IMG/VR virus record: IMGVR_UViG_3300035703_000041
Location: 1 to 64,000 of that record
Length of the DNA stretch: 64,000 bases
From: a virus
Strand: one strand, 5' to 3'
Under the pieces are notes generated by a model. The model did no database searches and was not told the DNA's origin. It worked only from the letters and a program-made list of their open reading frames with translations. Below, in pieces: positions 14,979 to 22,591 of this stretch. Made by a program: the position numbers and the translations under genes. Positions within the stretch are counted from its first letter, which is position 1, and each line of letters opens with the position of its first letter.

Positions 14979-16013
14979 ATGCTACTCGTTGATTTATTTG
15001 AAGGTGGTTGGACCACTACTGTAACCCAAGGTACTGTTATTCGTCCCAGTACCGTTAAAAAAGCTCTAGCAATAATGGAAAAGTTTATTGCTGATTTTAA
15101 TGTTTATGCAAAACAAAATGATATCCCAACAGTTAAGATTGGACACCCAACAGGTAGCAGCGCATATCACGAAGTAGATCCAGAAGATAAAATTTACGGT
15201 GATATCGATTTACAAATTGTTGTTCCAGAATTAAAAGACAAACCAAATATGACTACTGGACAAATACAGTATTTTTGGAATAAGCAATTTGGAGAGTTTG
15301 TAAAAGCAACTAATCCAAATTATGTACATCCTGATTCAACACCTGGACATCCAATCCTAAATATTGGAGGTGATGCTTGGGTACAGATTGATATAATGCC
15401 ACACCCAGAACCACTTGCTACGTGGGGACGATATAGAGCAACACCAGAGCGCGGTGTAAAAGGAATGCTTAACGGAAATATGTTTGCTGTAATAGGCGAA
15501 ATGCTTATGCTTAACTTGCAACATTCCGGAGTGCAATATAAGGAGCAAAATAGTCGTCGTGTTCCATATGCTGCAACTAAAAAAGATTATGAATTAAAAA
15601 CTATTACTACAAATGTAGAAACATTTGTGCGTGATATATTTGATAACGAATATAAAGACATCACATATCGTGATCCAAAAAATGCTAAAATTGATCCATT
15701 GTTAATTAAGCATCCAGGTAGTGACCTTAAAGAAGTAAAAATCAGTAACCTTGTTAATGCTGTAAAAGGTATGGCACGTAGTTTTGAAATGAACAATATG
15801 TATGGTAAAGACATACTTACTCCATATTTGAATGCAGAAGACTTTTTAAACAAGTTTGTTGAGATCTATATGAAAAAAGCACAAGGTGCAATTGATGCAC
15901 CAAAACGCGATAAGGCAGAAACTCCAGAAGCTAAAGCAAGAGCAGAAGCAGATAAGAAGTCTATTGCTCAAGGTGCCAAGATGGTTCAACAATTATTTGC
16001 AAAGAATGATTAA
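14979..16013 (+). CDS. Capsid-targeted nucleotidyltransferase-like protein
   Basis: A 344-residue protein. The N-terminus MLLVDLFEG-G carries an L-x-E/G site like the peptides that target T4 internal proteins to the prohead and are cut by gp21 protease. Residues about 52-135 form a Pol-beta-type nucleotidyltransferase core: GSSAYHE, GDIDLQIVV and a third carboxylate in WVQIDIMP. The same core appears at the N-terminus of the giant protein at 36103. The C-terminus is a helical, charged tail. The start is set by the late promoter; there is no ribosome site. Virion delivery is inference. Confidence 0.6.
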   Translation: MLLVDLFEGGWTTTVTQGTVIRPSTVKKALAIMEKFIADFNVYAKQNDIPTVKIGHPTGSSAYHEVDPEDKIYGDIDLQIVVPELKDKPNMTTGQIQYFWNKQFGEFVKATNPNYVHPDSTPGHPILNIGGDAWVQIDIMPHPEPLATWGRYRATPERGVKGMLNGNMFAVIGEMLMLNLQHSGVQYKEQNSRRVPYAATKKDYELKTITTNVETFVRDIFDNEYKDITYRDPKNAKIDPLLIKHPGSDLKEVKISNLVNAVKGMARSFEMNNMYGKDILTPYLNAEDFLNKFVEIYMKKAQGAIDAPKRDKAETPEAKARAEADKKSIAQGAKMVQQLFAKND

Positions 16014-16024
16014 CGTGCTATAAT
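15997..16024 (+). promoter_or_regulatory. Promoter TTGCAA-N16-TATAAT within palindrome
   Basis: A perfect -10 box flanked by GTGC and GCAC (16015-16028), with the standard 16-base spacer. The ATG of the next gene falls seven bases after the -10, i.e. at the predicted +1, with no ribosome site. Confidence 0.65.
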
Positions 16025-16030
16025 GCACAT

Positions 16031-16546
16031 ATGAGTAGAATCTTTATTATTTCAGATACGCATTTTGGACACGAAAACATTTTAAAGTTTCGTGATAGTA
16101 ACACTAATGAGTTGATCCGAAACTTTAGTGATATACATGATATGAATGAATACATGGTTGACCGTTGGAACAAAACTGTTAACGATGATGACATTGTTTA
16201 CCATCTCGGTGATGTTTACTTTGGTAAAGGACATGAGGTACTAGGCCGGCTAAAAGGACGCAAGCGTCTTATTCTTGGCAATCACGATCACGGCAAGGAT
16301 CAAAAGCTGCATCAACACTTCCAAAAGATTTTGATGTGGCGTATGTTCCCAGAATATAATTGCTTGCTAACGCATGTGCCAATTCACGAAAGTGGCATGT
16401 ACAAAGTCCAATACAACTTGCATGGGCATATTCATCAGCAAAAGAGTCCTACGGAACGGCACATCAACTGCTCCGTGGAAGTGCAGGATTATATGCCAAA
16501 ATTGATCACGGATTTGGTGCCAAATTTAGCTGTACAAAACGGTTGA
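16031..16546 (+). CDS. Calcineurin-like metallophosphoesterase
   Basis: A 171-residue enzyme with the full set of metallophosphoesterase motifs: SDTHFGH (residues 8-14), HLGDVYF, LGNHDHG, LTHVPIH and HGHIHQ. These bind two metal ions and hydrolyse phosphodiesters or phosphomonoesters. It directly precedes the RNA ligase gene with a 51-base gap and its own promoter, so RNA end-processing (for example 2',3'-cyclic phosphate or 2'-phosphate removal) is a plausible job, but the substrate cannot be read from sequence. Confidence 0.85.
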   Translation: MSRIFIISDTHFGHENILKFRDSNTNELIRNFSDIHDMNEYMVDRWNKTVNDDDIVYHLGDVYFGKGHEVLGRLKGRKRLILGNHDHGKDQKLHQHFQKILMWRMFPEYNCLLTHVPIHESGMYKVQYNLHGHIHQQKSPTERHINCSVEVQDYMPKLITDLVPNLAVQNG

Positions 16547-16570
16547 CATACCCCTTTTCTGTGTTATATT
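16543..16570 (+). promoter_or_regulatory. Early promoter (TTGACA-N16-TATATT)
   Basis: A near-consensus early promoter overlapping the last codons of the phosphoesterase gene; leader CTATAAACAGATAGGGG precedes the RNA ligase ATG. Confidence 0.8.
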
Positions 16571-16597
16571 AAGCTATAAACAGATAGGGGAAGCTTT

Positions 16598-17803
16598 ATG
16601 AAGTACGATTTTCCTGTAATTACGCACATTAACGAAGTGCTACCTGCAATTGCAGGACGCGACGAATTTATTGTCGCGCAGAAGGATGGGTACCAGGTTG
16701 TAAATTACGCCGTTATGATGGAGGACTCTTTCCCGCCCGTTTTTACTGCTGGCGGGTCCGCTGCTATGCGTGAGGAAGCTACCCTGCACAAGTCCATTTT
16801 GCGCGAGTGCCGTGGGCTTGTTTTTGACCTTGAGGGCAACCTAATCAATCGCCGTTATCACAAGTTCTTTAACGTAAATGAGCGTGATGAAACTCGCTTT
16901 GAAAAGATTGACTTTAGCAAGCCGCATGTGATCCTCGACAAGCTTGATGGGTCCATGGTGTCTCCTTGCATGGTAAACGGCCATGTTCGTTGGATGACGA
17001 AGATGGGCATTACTGATACGTCCTTGCAGGCAGAGCTCCACACTGTGCGTAACCGCATTTACCGTGAAATGGCTGAGTGGGAACTTAGCCGTGGATGGAC
17101 GCCTGTGTTTGAGTGGGTAAGCCGCGCTAGCCGTATTGTTCTTGATTATCCCGAGGATTCTCTCGTCCTTACTGCTATGCGCGAAACTGCAACCGGTCGT
17201 TATATGTTGTATAAGGACATGGTTGAACTTGGATATTACTATGATATCCCTGTTGTTAAGGCTTACGATTACCGTGCCGAAAACATCTTGGAAATCGTGC
17301 GCGAGCTCGAAGGTGCTGAAGGCGTAGTGATCCGTTTTGACGATGGGCATATGCTCAAGGTCAAGGCTGATTGGTACGTGTTGCGTCACAAGTCCAAGGA
17401 TGCAATCACACGCGAAAAGAACGTGCTTGATTATGTTGTCAACGACCGTGTTGACGATGTGCTTCCGTTCTTGCAGGTTGAGGATCAGGAGCGTTTGCTC
17501 AAGTTCCAGGACAAGTTTTGGGAAGGGTTTAAGGAGTCGCTTGCGGCTTATGAAGACCATTATCAGAACGTAGTTGCTGCTGGTGTTGACCGCAAGCAGT
17601 ATGCGTTGGAATGGAAACCGGTAATTGAAAAGACTTTTCCGTTTGCTCCGCAGTATGTTTTTGGTCGTATGTCTGGTCGTGATGGCCGTGACATGTTGCT
17701 TGATTACGTAGGCAAGAACATTGGAACTAAGTCTAAGATTGATGCTGTACGTAATGTTTGGGGTGGGACCGAATGGTCCTACTCTTTTGAAGGAGATGTG
17801 TAA
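16598..17803 (+). CDS. rnlA: T4 Rnl1-type RNA ligase
   Basis: A 401-residue ATP-dependent RNA ligase. Motif I is K115-LDGS (DKLDGSM), preceded by the Rnl1 hallmark RECRGLVFD and RRYHKFFNVNE; motif IV is EGVVIRF from residue 241 and motif V is LKVKADWYV shortly after. T4 Rnl1 seals tRNA cut in the anticodon loop by host anticodon nucleases. The length (T4 enzyme 374) is normal. It has a strong promoter and AGGGGAA site, and lies in the same region as the end-healing enzymes. Codons are GC-rich with AAG lysines. Confidence 0.92.
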   Translation: MKYDFPVITHINEVLPAIAGRDEFIVAQKDGYQVVNYAVMMEDSFPPVFTAGGSAAMREEATLHKSILRECRGLVFDLEGNLINRRYHKFFNVNERDETRFEKIDFSKPHVILDKLDGSMVSPCMVNGHVRWMTKMGITDTSLQAELHTVRNRIYREMAEWELSRGWTPVFEWVSRASRIVLDYPEDSLVLTAMRETATGRYMLYKDMVELGYYYDIPVVKAYDYRAENILEIVRELEGAEGVVIRFDDGHMLKVKADWYVLRHKSKDAITREKNVLDYVVNDRVDDVLPFLQVEDQERLLKFQDKFWEGFKESLAAYEDHYQNVVAAGVDRKQYALEWKPVIEKTFPFAPQYVFGRMSGRDGRDMLLDYVGKNIGTKSKIDAVRNVWGGTEWSYSFEGDV

Positions 17804-17967
17804 TGGCACTTGTAATTGCAAAATATGAAATTATATCTAGTGCTGGAATTATGGCATTACAACTGTTAGTAAATGATTATATTTCCCAAGGATGGGAACC
17901 ACTTGGTTCTCCGTTTGATTACGAAGGTAGAATTTGCCAAGCTATAGTTTTTAAGGAGGTAGCATAA
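17803..17967 (+). CDS. Small DUF1737-like protein
   Basis: A 54-residue ORF whose ATG overlaps the ligase stop and whose stop overlaps the next ATG (TAATG both times). The pattern YEIISS...VNDYISQGWEPLGSPF...QAIVF is that of the small DUF1737-type beta-alpha-beta domain. These are often stand-alone proteins of unknown function. Good overlap and family likeness support a real gene. Confidence 0.65.
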   Translation: MALVIAKYEIISSAGIMALQLLVNDYISQGWEPLGSPFDYEGRICQAIVFKEVA

Positions 17968-18443
17968 TGGAAAAACTTCCAGTACTGTACGTATTTGTTA
18001 ACACTGATCTGCCAAGTATGAACCCTGGTAAGGCGCAGGCTCACAGTGGTCACGCTGCTAATGCGTTTATTCATCAAAATGCAATTAAGCTTATGCTGGC
18101 TGGCAAGCGTGTAGACCCAATTCTTGCTGAATGGATGGGTGCTACGCCGTTTGGATTTGGCACACAGATCAACCTCAAGGGAAAGTGGGATGATGTTGTT
18201 AAAACCGTTGCTGACTGGTGTGAAACTGGTGGGCGCGGTGAACTGGTAATTGATCCAACCTATCCTTATATTGTTGATGCTGAAATTGTTAAGCTGATTG
18301 ACTCTAAAGTTCATACTGAAATTCCGTTTGATCTTGAGAACGGTAAGTTCCTGTGTCATCGTAATGAAGTGACCGCAGCTTATATCTTTGGTTATAAGCA
18401 GGATCTGGAACAGTTTGTTGGCAAGTATCCACTGCATCCATGA
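17967..18443 (+). CDS. Peptidyl-tRNA hydrolase, Pth2 type
   Basis: A 158-residue protein with the Pth2 core: a short strand ending in NTDLP, then NPGKAQAHSGHAANAF (residues about 19-34), in which the Lys-Ala-x-x-x-Gly-His-Ala pattern matches the active-site helix of archaeal/eukaryotic-type enzymes. Pth2 cleaves peptidyl-tRNA to recycle tRNA. It has AAGGAGG before its ATG, sits two genes after RNA ligase and shortly before a GGQ release-factor domain, so tRNA salvage after stalled translation is a coherent shared task. Confidence 0.78.
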   Translation: MEKLPVLYVFVNTDLPSMNPGKAQAHSGHAANAFIHQNAIKLMLAGKRVDPILAEWMGATPFGFGTQINLKGKWDDVVKTVADWCETGGRGELVIDPTYPYIVDAEIVKLIDSKVHTEIPFDLENGKFLCHRNEVTAAYIFGYKQDLEQFVGKYPLHP

Positions 18444-18628
18444 ACCTAAATGACAAAAAAGTACTACGTGTAGCACGAGCAATATGCTATGCTGCTGGTA
18501 CTGAAAACTTCAGTTATTGTGTAGTTTGTGATCCTGATAATAAAGGATTAGGGCCATCTAACTGCACAATGATTGAACAATTCAAGCGTGAGGCAGAGGC
18601 TGCAATTAAGGCAGCAAAGGGATATTAA
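18440..18628 (+). CDS. Small phage protein
   Basis: A 62-residue protein overlapping the Pth2 stop (ATGA) and ending at the base before the next ATG. It has a helical N-terminus (KVLRVARAICYAAG), two cysteines in FSYCVVCD and a C-terminal helix FKREAEAAIKAAK. Small proteins of this outline are common in phage early operons; no function is known to me. Confidence 0.55.
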   Translation: MNLNDKKVLRVARAICYAAGTENFSYCVVCDPDNKGLGPSNCTMIEQFKREAEAAIKAAKGY

Positions 18629-18901
18629 ATGACCAAAAATGAAATAATTGAAATGCTTAGGGGCGGAGTATATACAGTGACCTTTACCAAGGTAAATGGT
18701 GAGGAACGTAGTATGCCCTGCACACTAATGGAATCGTTTTTACCTCTACCAACAAAGAACGATCCAATTACGCAAAAGAAGGTGCGTGAAATTAATGATA
18801 AGGTAGTTGCTGCTTGGTGTGTTAATAAGCGGCAGTTCCGCAGTTTTAGAGTAGACAACGTCATTAAGATTGAAAAATATACAGAGAATAATAATGGCTA
18901 A
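18629..18901 (+). CDS. Small SH3-like beta-barrel phage protein (DUF2693-like)
   Basis: A 90-residue protein. VYTVTFTKVNGEERSMPCTL (residues 11-30) and the C-terminal KRQFRSFRVDNVIKI form the strand pattern of the small beta-barrel family found in T4-like phages (DUF2693-type). The function of the family is unknown. It overlaps the release-factor-like gene by 8 bases, implying coupled translation. Confidence 0.6.
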   Translation: MTKNEIIEMLRGGVYTVTFTKVNGEERSMPCTLMESFLPLPTKNDPITQKKVREINDKVVAAWCVNKRQFRSFRVDNVIKIEKYTENNNG

Positions 18902-19271
18902 AGAACTATTGTTTAGCGTGACCGCAGCAGATTGTGATTGGCAATACTTGCGTGGTACAGGTCCAGGTGGACAAAAACGCAACAAGACTGAGTCCAAAGT
19001 TCGTTGCGTCCATCGTGCTAGCGGCGCAGTAGGCGAAAGTGACCTTACTCGTAGTCAACACGAAAACAAACGTATTGCATTTCGCAAAATGGCAGAAAGC
19101 AACGAATTCAAACTTTGGCATAAACTAGAAACGGCACGGCGCATGGGCGATCAACTTACTGTTGAGGAGAAGGTTGACAAAGCCATGAACGATGCTAATT
19201 TACGTATTGAAGGTAAAGCTGGCGGGCGTTGGGTTCCAATTGAAGAAGCGCCGTTTGAGGAAACAAAGTAA
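18894..19271 (+). CDS. Release-factor-like GGQ domain protein (ribosome rescue)
   Basis: A 125-residue protein containing only the catalytic RF-1 domain: RGTGPGGQKRNKTESKV at residues 20-36, with the invariant G25-G26-Q27 that triggers peptidyl-tRNA hydrolysis on the ribosome. The codon-recognition domains of RF1/RF2 are absent, as in ArfB/ICT1. Unlike ArfB, the C-terminus is acidic (EEAPFEETK) rather than a basic tail that enters the empty mRNA channel, so the stalled substrate may differ. ATG 18894 is preferred over a non-overlapping upstream ATG because it gives the family start. Confidence 0.85.
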   Translation: MAKELLFSVTAADCDWQYLRGTGPGGQKRNKTESKVRCVHRASGAVGESDLTRSQHENKRIAFRKMAESNEFKLWHKLETARRMGDQLTVEEKVDKAMNDANLRIEGKAGGRWVPIEEAPFEETK

Positions 19272-19501
19272 TGAAACTAATCAGTGTTATGTTGTTTATT
19301 CTTAGTATGGCGTTGTTGATTTCAACGCTTAAAACAATTAGTCTTCGCCATGAAAATAATTTTCTAGCAGCAGATCGAGAGTTCTTAAAAAAGAACTATG
19401 ACTATTATTTTGATGGAGCAGTTAAAAGGCAATACCTTGATATTTGTAAAAATGCAAAAGGTGAAATTGGTAGTTGGTTCAAAGATGAGTGTGTGAAATA
19501 A
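19271..19501 (+). CDS. Small membrane-anchored protein
   Basis: A 76-residue protein. Residues 4-22 (ISVMLFILSMALLISTLK) form one membrane helix or uncleaved signal; the remainder is a charged, probably periplasmic domain with two cysteines (C59 and C74) that could form a disulfide. It starts at the last base of the preceding stop. Function unknown. Confidence 0.55.
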   Translation: MKLISVMLFILSMALLISTLKTISLRHENNFLAADREFLKKNYDYYFDGAVKRQYLDICKNAKGEIGSWFKDECVK

Positions 19502-19725
19502 TGGAAAAACTTTTAGAGCTTGCTAAAGAAGCTGGACTTAAAGGACAGTTTGAAACTGGACTAAGTCCGCAAGAGCAAAAATTTGCTGAACTAATCATCA
19601 AAGAATGCGGCATAACATTGCTCGATAGCCGATACAAGATTGCCGAGACTGATTATTATGATGGTTTCAATGAAGCTTTAGTATACAGCGCAAATAGAAT
19701 AGAAGAGCTTTTTGGTTTTGAGTAA
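19501..19725 (+). CDS. Small helical phage protein
   Basis: A 74-residue protein beginning MEKLLELAKEAGLKGQF, a start often seen in small phage proteins that continue with FAELIIKECG. ATG 19501 (TAATG overlap) is preferred to an upstream in-frame ATG. All-helical by eye, no catalytic motif. Unknown. Confidence 0.6.
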   Translation: MEKLLELAKEAGLKGQFETGLSPQEQKFAELIIKECGITLLDSRYKIAETDYYDGFNEALVYSANRIEELFGFE

Positions 19726-19903
19726 GCATAAACATATCGATGATGCCGGCGAACGTGCTATAAAAAAGCATCAACAGTTGTTACATGCAAAAGTACTAGA
19801 ATTGGTTCTTGGAGACATGGTAGGAATAGACGGGGTGCATGAAACTAGACAAAAATTAAAATGGTACTATGACCATTTAGAGGAATTTGATAATGGACTT
19901 TGA
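19718..19903 (+). CDS. Small helical protein with TTG start
   Basis: A 61-residue protein overlapping the previous gene; the start is a TTG at 19718 (or 19712), there being no ATG in this segment. The composition is basic and His-rich (KHKHIDDAGERAIKKHQQLLHAK). It ends within the next gene. The weak start makes it less certain than its neighbours. Confidence 0.45.
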   Translation: MSKHKHIDDAGERAIKKHQQLLHAKVLELVLGDMVGIDGVHETRQKLKWYYDHLEEFDNGL

Positions 19904-20126
19904 TGGAGTTATGATGACAAAACATTTTAGAAACGATGACGATGTGCCAGATGGTTTTCTTTGGCCAACTTGGTCAGCATTTGAAAAAGATATGGAAGAA
20001 GAACTAGAGCGCATGAAGACTGAAGGCGTACGTCTTGGCAAATTAGAAGTAACACCTGAAGGATGGTTAAAAGGTCATGGACACCTAGACAACTGGTTCG
20101 ATGCAGTCTGTAAGAAAGACGACTAA
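19893..20126 (+). CDS. Small acidic phage protein
   Basis: A 77-residue protein starting at ATG 19893 inside the end of the previous gene. It has a run FRNDDDVPDGFLWPTWSAFEKDMEEELERM, Trp-rich and acidic, and a Gly/His motif KGHGHLDNWF near the end. No function recognised. Confidence 0.5.
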   Translation: MDFDGVMMTKHFRNDDDVPDGFLWPTWSAFEKDMEEELERMKTEGVRLGKLEVTPEGWLKGHGHLDNWFDAVCKKDD

Positions 20127-20358
20127 AGAAGTTCCACAGCACTACGATAAACTTGGAACAGAACTTTTTCCAGGCGATTTCGTTGCTGCTCCTTGCGTTC
20201 ATAAAAAAATACAGATTGCAAAGGTGATAAAACTTAATCCTAAAATGCTAACAATCTGCAAGATTGGGACAAAGTATAATACAAATACATATGCTAATGA
20301 AACAGTAAAACTTGACCCTGCACTTGTTTCTATGTATATTTTACGAAACAAAAAGTAG
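20101..20358 (+). CDS. Small phage protein, beta-rich
   Basis: An 85-residue protein overlapping the previous gene by 26 bases. The middle reads as a small beta-barrel ([29 protein letters not shown]), like SH3-type domains. The basic first 10 residues may not be translated if a later start is used. Unknown function. Confidence 0.5.
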   Translation: MQSVRKTTKEVPQHYDKLGTELFPGDFVAAPCVHKKIQIAKVIKLNPKMLTICKIGTKYNTNTYANETVKLDPALVSMYILRNKK

Positions 20359-20363
20359 ATAAT

Positions 20364-20765
20364 ATGCGAGCAGAATTTGAATCACTTCTTGGCAAGACAC
20401 TTATAAAAATTGAGTCAGATCCACAAGAGATCAAATTCTACACATTTACCCATGTGTATACATTGACGCATGATCAGGATTGTTGTGAGTCTGTTACTGT
20501 AGAAAGCATCAACGGTAACTTAGAGGATTTAATTGGTAGTCCTATTCTTCTTGCAGAAGAAGCAAGTAATAGTTGGGATGCAACAGATGATGCAAGAGTA
20601 ATGCATGCCTTAATGCCAAATGAACCTATATCATCTGGTGATGAAAGTTGGACATGGACATTTTACAAGTTAGCAACTATTAAGGGCTATGTTGATATAC
20701 GTTGGTATGGTACTAGCAATGGTTACTACAGCGAAACTGTAAGTTTTTATTGTAATGAGTACTAA
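20364..20765 (+). CDS. Phage DUF7448-like protein
   Basis: A 133-residue protein with a strongly conserved-looking core: [21 protein letters not shown] (first 20 residues of the block from about 37) and [20 protein letters not shown] near 99-118, ending with NGYYSE. I recognise this pattern from a widespread phage family annotated only as a domain of unknown function. Its TAA overlaps the next ATG. The acidic Cys-Cys segment could bind metal. Confidence 0.62.
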   Translation: MRAEFESLLGKTLIKIESDPQEIKFYTFTHVYTLTHDQDCCESVTVESINGNLEDLIGSPILLAEEASNSWDATDDARVMHALMPNEPISSGDESWTWTFYKLATIKGYVDIRWYGTSNGYYSETVSFYCNEY

Positions 20766-20995
20766 TGGAAATTTATTTTTATAAGATGCCTGCTACACCA
20801 CCAAATGTTTGGTTTACAAATTTTAATGGTGTAGTAATTTCTGAATGGTGTGCTGAACATAACATTCGTTATAAAATGTATAGCTTTAATGGATTTAGTA
20901 CCGGAATTGTTCTTGAAGATGAAAAAGATAGAGTGTATTTTGAATTAAGATGGGGTGGGAAACCTCCTACACACATAGAGGATTATATAGACTAA
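20765..20995 (+). CDS. LRW-family small paralogue 6
   Basis: A 76-residue protein with the family tail in a diverged, non-terminal form (KDRVYFELRWGG) followed by 14 extra residues. The N-terminal [17 protein letters not shown] segment and a WCAEHN helix (compare WAEQHC of paralogue 4) support membership. It lies about 8 kb from the main array and overlaps the kinase gene by one base. Confidence 0.55.
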   Translation: MEIYFYKMPATPPNVWFTNFNGVVISEWCAEHNIRYKMYSFNGFSTGIVLEDEKDRVYFELRWGGKPPTHIEDYID

Positions 20996-21450
20996 TGGCT
21001 ACAATATACATGCTTGTGGGAGTTCCCGGTTCGGGCAAAACTACGTGGATTAAGAATAATAAGCACAATGCTGTTGTTCTAAGCACCGACGATTATATCG
21101 AAAAGGTTGCCGCTAAACAGGGCAAGACTTATAGCGAAGCATTCAAAGACGTTATTGGCGATGCTACAGATCAAATGGAAAAAGATCTTATCCAAGCTGT
21201 GCGTAACGAGCGCGACATCATTTGGGATCAAACAAATCTTACTGCTAAGACTCGTAAGAGCAAATTAAGTCGTATTCCAAAAAGTTATAAGAAGGTTGGG
21301 GTATACTTTTCTGTACCGCACGACTTGCGTGATCGTTTAGCAAGTCGTCCAGGAAAAACTATTCCAGAACCTGTTGTGCTGAGTATGATTAACCAACTTC
21401 AACCTCCATCAAAAGAGGAAGGATTTGATGAGATCGTCCACGCAAGCTGA
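20995..21450 (+). CDS. Pnkp-like polynucleotide 5'-kinase
   Basis: A 151-residue P-loop kinase. GVPGSGKTTW occupies residues 9-18 and STDDY residues 30-34, matching the kinase half of T4 Pnkp (GCPGSGKSTW, NRDDY), where the Asp is the general base for 5'-OH phosphorylation. DQTNLTAKTR is the lid/Walker B-like strand (T4: DTNLNPERR). The T4 protein fuses kinase and phosphatase; here the halves are separate genes about 9.6 kb apart. ATG 20995 overlaps the previous stop. Confidence 0.85.
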   Translation: MATIYMLVGVPGSGKTTWIKNNKHNAVVLSTDDYIEKVAAKQGKTYSEAFKDVIGDATDQMEKDLIQAVRNERDIIWDQTNLTAKTRKSKLSRIPKSYKKVGVYFSVPHDLRDRLASRPGKTIPEPVVLSMINQLQPPSKEEGFDEIVHAS

Positions 21451-21703
21451 TTGGTTGCCCGTAAGCGAATACATGAGTTACGTAGGTGAACTACAAAGAA
21501 AAAGTGGTGAACCATATAATTGGAGTTATTATCTACCTAAAAGTGGCTATTACTCTGTTTTACTCCGCGATCCATTACAGTGGAGTAACGCACATGCTTG
21601 GGCAACCGATACTGCTGGTCTTGGTTATTATTGTTGGGCTGGTAGCGTTTTTTATTTTAATAGAGAAAGCGATGCACTTCTATTTGCACTACAATTTGGA
21701 TAA
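21428..21703 (+). CDS. LRW-family small paralogue 7
   Basis: A 91-residue protein ending ESDALLFALQFG, a diverged family tail (Arg-Trp replaced by Gln-Phe). The body is Tyr/Trp/Ser-rich (YNWSYYLPKSGYYSVLL). It overlaps the kinase gene; ATG 21428 is preferred to TTG 21425. Function unknown. Confidence 0.55.
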   Translation: MRSSTQADWLPVSEYMSYVGELQRKSGEPYNWSYYLPKSGYYSVLLRDPLQWSNAHAWATDTAGLGYYCWAGSVFYFNRESDALLFALQFG

Positions 21704-21706
21704 AAT

Positions 21707-22231
21707 ATGGATCTACCTAAGTTAGAACATTTCTATGAAAGTGTAGAGGGATGGTTCACTGATCAAGACGCAGCAATGTATAAGTTTGCAATTGACCGTA
21801 GCCCAAACCCTGCACATTTTGTAGAAATTGGTTGTCACAAAGGTCGCAGTTCTTCTTATGCTGCTACAGAAATTGCTAACAGCGGAAAGAGCATTACATT
21901 TGATTGCATTGATATTTGGGAAGATAACTTAGTCTTTGAAGAGTTTAAAGTCAACATGAAACCACTTGAAAAGTATCACACTGCAATTAATTTAGCTTCA
22001 ATGGAAGCAGTTAAACTTTATCAAAACTCTAGTTTAGATTTTGTTTTCATTGACGGGGACCATCATCTAGCGGCAGTAACTTACGATATAAAAAAATGGT
22101 ATCCAAAAGTTAAACCGCAAGGGATACTTGCTGGACATGATTTACATTTTGAAACTGTTAAAACAGCAGTAGAAAAGATATTTGAAAATTACCAAACAAT
22201 AGGTAATTGCTGGTATGTAATTAAAAAGTGA
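21707..22231 (+). CDS. Class I SAM-dependent methyltransferase
   Basis: A 174-residue Rossmann methyltransferase of the small type 24-like group. HFVEIGCHKGRSSSYAA (residues about 37-53) is motif I binding S-adenosylmethionine, ITFDCIDIWED is motif II with the acidic ribose-binding residue, and LDFVFIDGDHHLAAV near 116 is a metal-binding motif common to O-methyltransferase-like members. The substrate is unknown; sugar or small-molecule methylation is typical for this group. Confidence 0.75.
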   Translation: MDLPKLEHFYESVEGWFTDQDAAMYKFAIDRSPNPAHFVEIGCHKGRSSSYAATEIANSGKSITFDCIDIWEDNLVFEEFKVNMKPLEKYHTAINLASMEAVKLYQNSSLDFVFIDGDHHLAAVTYDIKKWYPKVKPQGILAGHDLHFETVKTAVEKIFENYQTIGNCWYVIKK

Positions 22232-22240
22232 GAGAAAAAT

Positions 22241-22591
22241 ATGTGGCCATTTAAGAAAAAAATTGAAGTAGCTGAAGAAAAAGTTAAAGAAGAATCTGAA
22301 ACCATTACTATCTATGCAAATGATGATGGTATGCGCCGTGCAGAAGTTGCTATGCGTATGGCCGGGTTTGCGATTAATACCACAATGTATAATCAGCTTC
22401 CTTGGATTGCCAAGGCATTTGATGAATACAAAAAACTAGATTATGCAGCTGGTGCTAATTCACGTAAAAAGAAAAAACCAAAGAACACCTACTGCCCTGG
22501 ATGTAAGAGATATCTAGATGAGATTAAAAAAGATGGTTGCGGATCACAACGTTGTCCACCTCTTACAGCAGGACCTTCACCTAACGATTAA
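22241..22591 (+). CDS. Zinc-ribbon phage protein
   Basis: A 116-residue protein. The first part has acidic/basic helices; residues 75-81 are a KKKKP cluster, and C85-x2-C88...C100-x4-C105 (CPGCKRYLD, GCGSQRCPP) form a zinc ribbon. A basic stretch next to a zinc ribbon suggests nucleic-acid binding. It ends converging with the minus-strand gene, overlapping its stop by 4 bases. Confidence 0.55.
   Translation: MWPFKKKIEVAEEKVKEESETITIYANDDGMRRAEVAMRMAGFAINTTMYNQLPWIAKAFDEYKKLDYAAGANSRKKKKPKNTYCPGCKRYLDEIKKDGCGSQRCPPLTAGPSPND

Noticed and set aside
16841-17821. Long minus-strand open frame (326 codons) opposite the RNA ligase gene
   Set aside because: It is a shadow of a clearly coding plus-strand gene with all ligase motifs. 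Its size comes from the GC-rich codon use of the real gene, and it has no ribosome site or family likeness.
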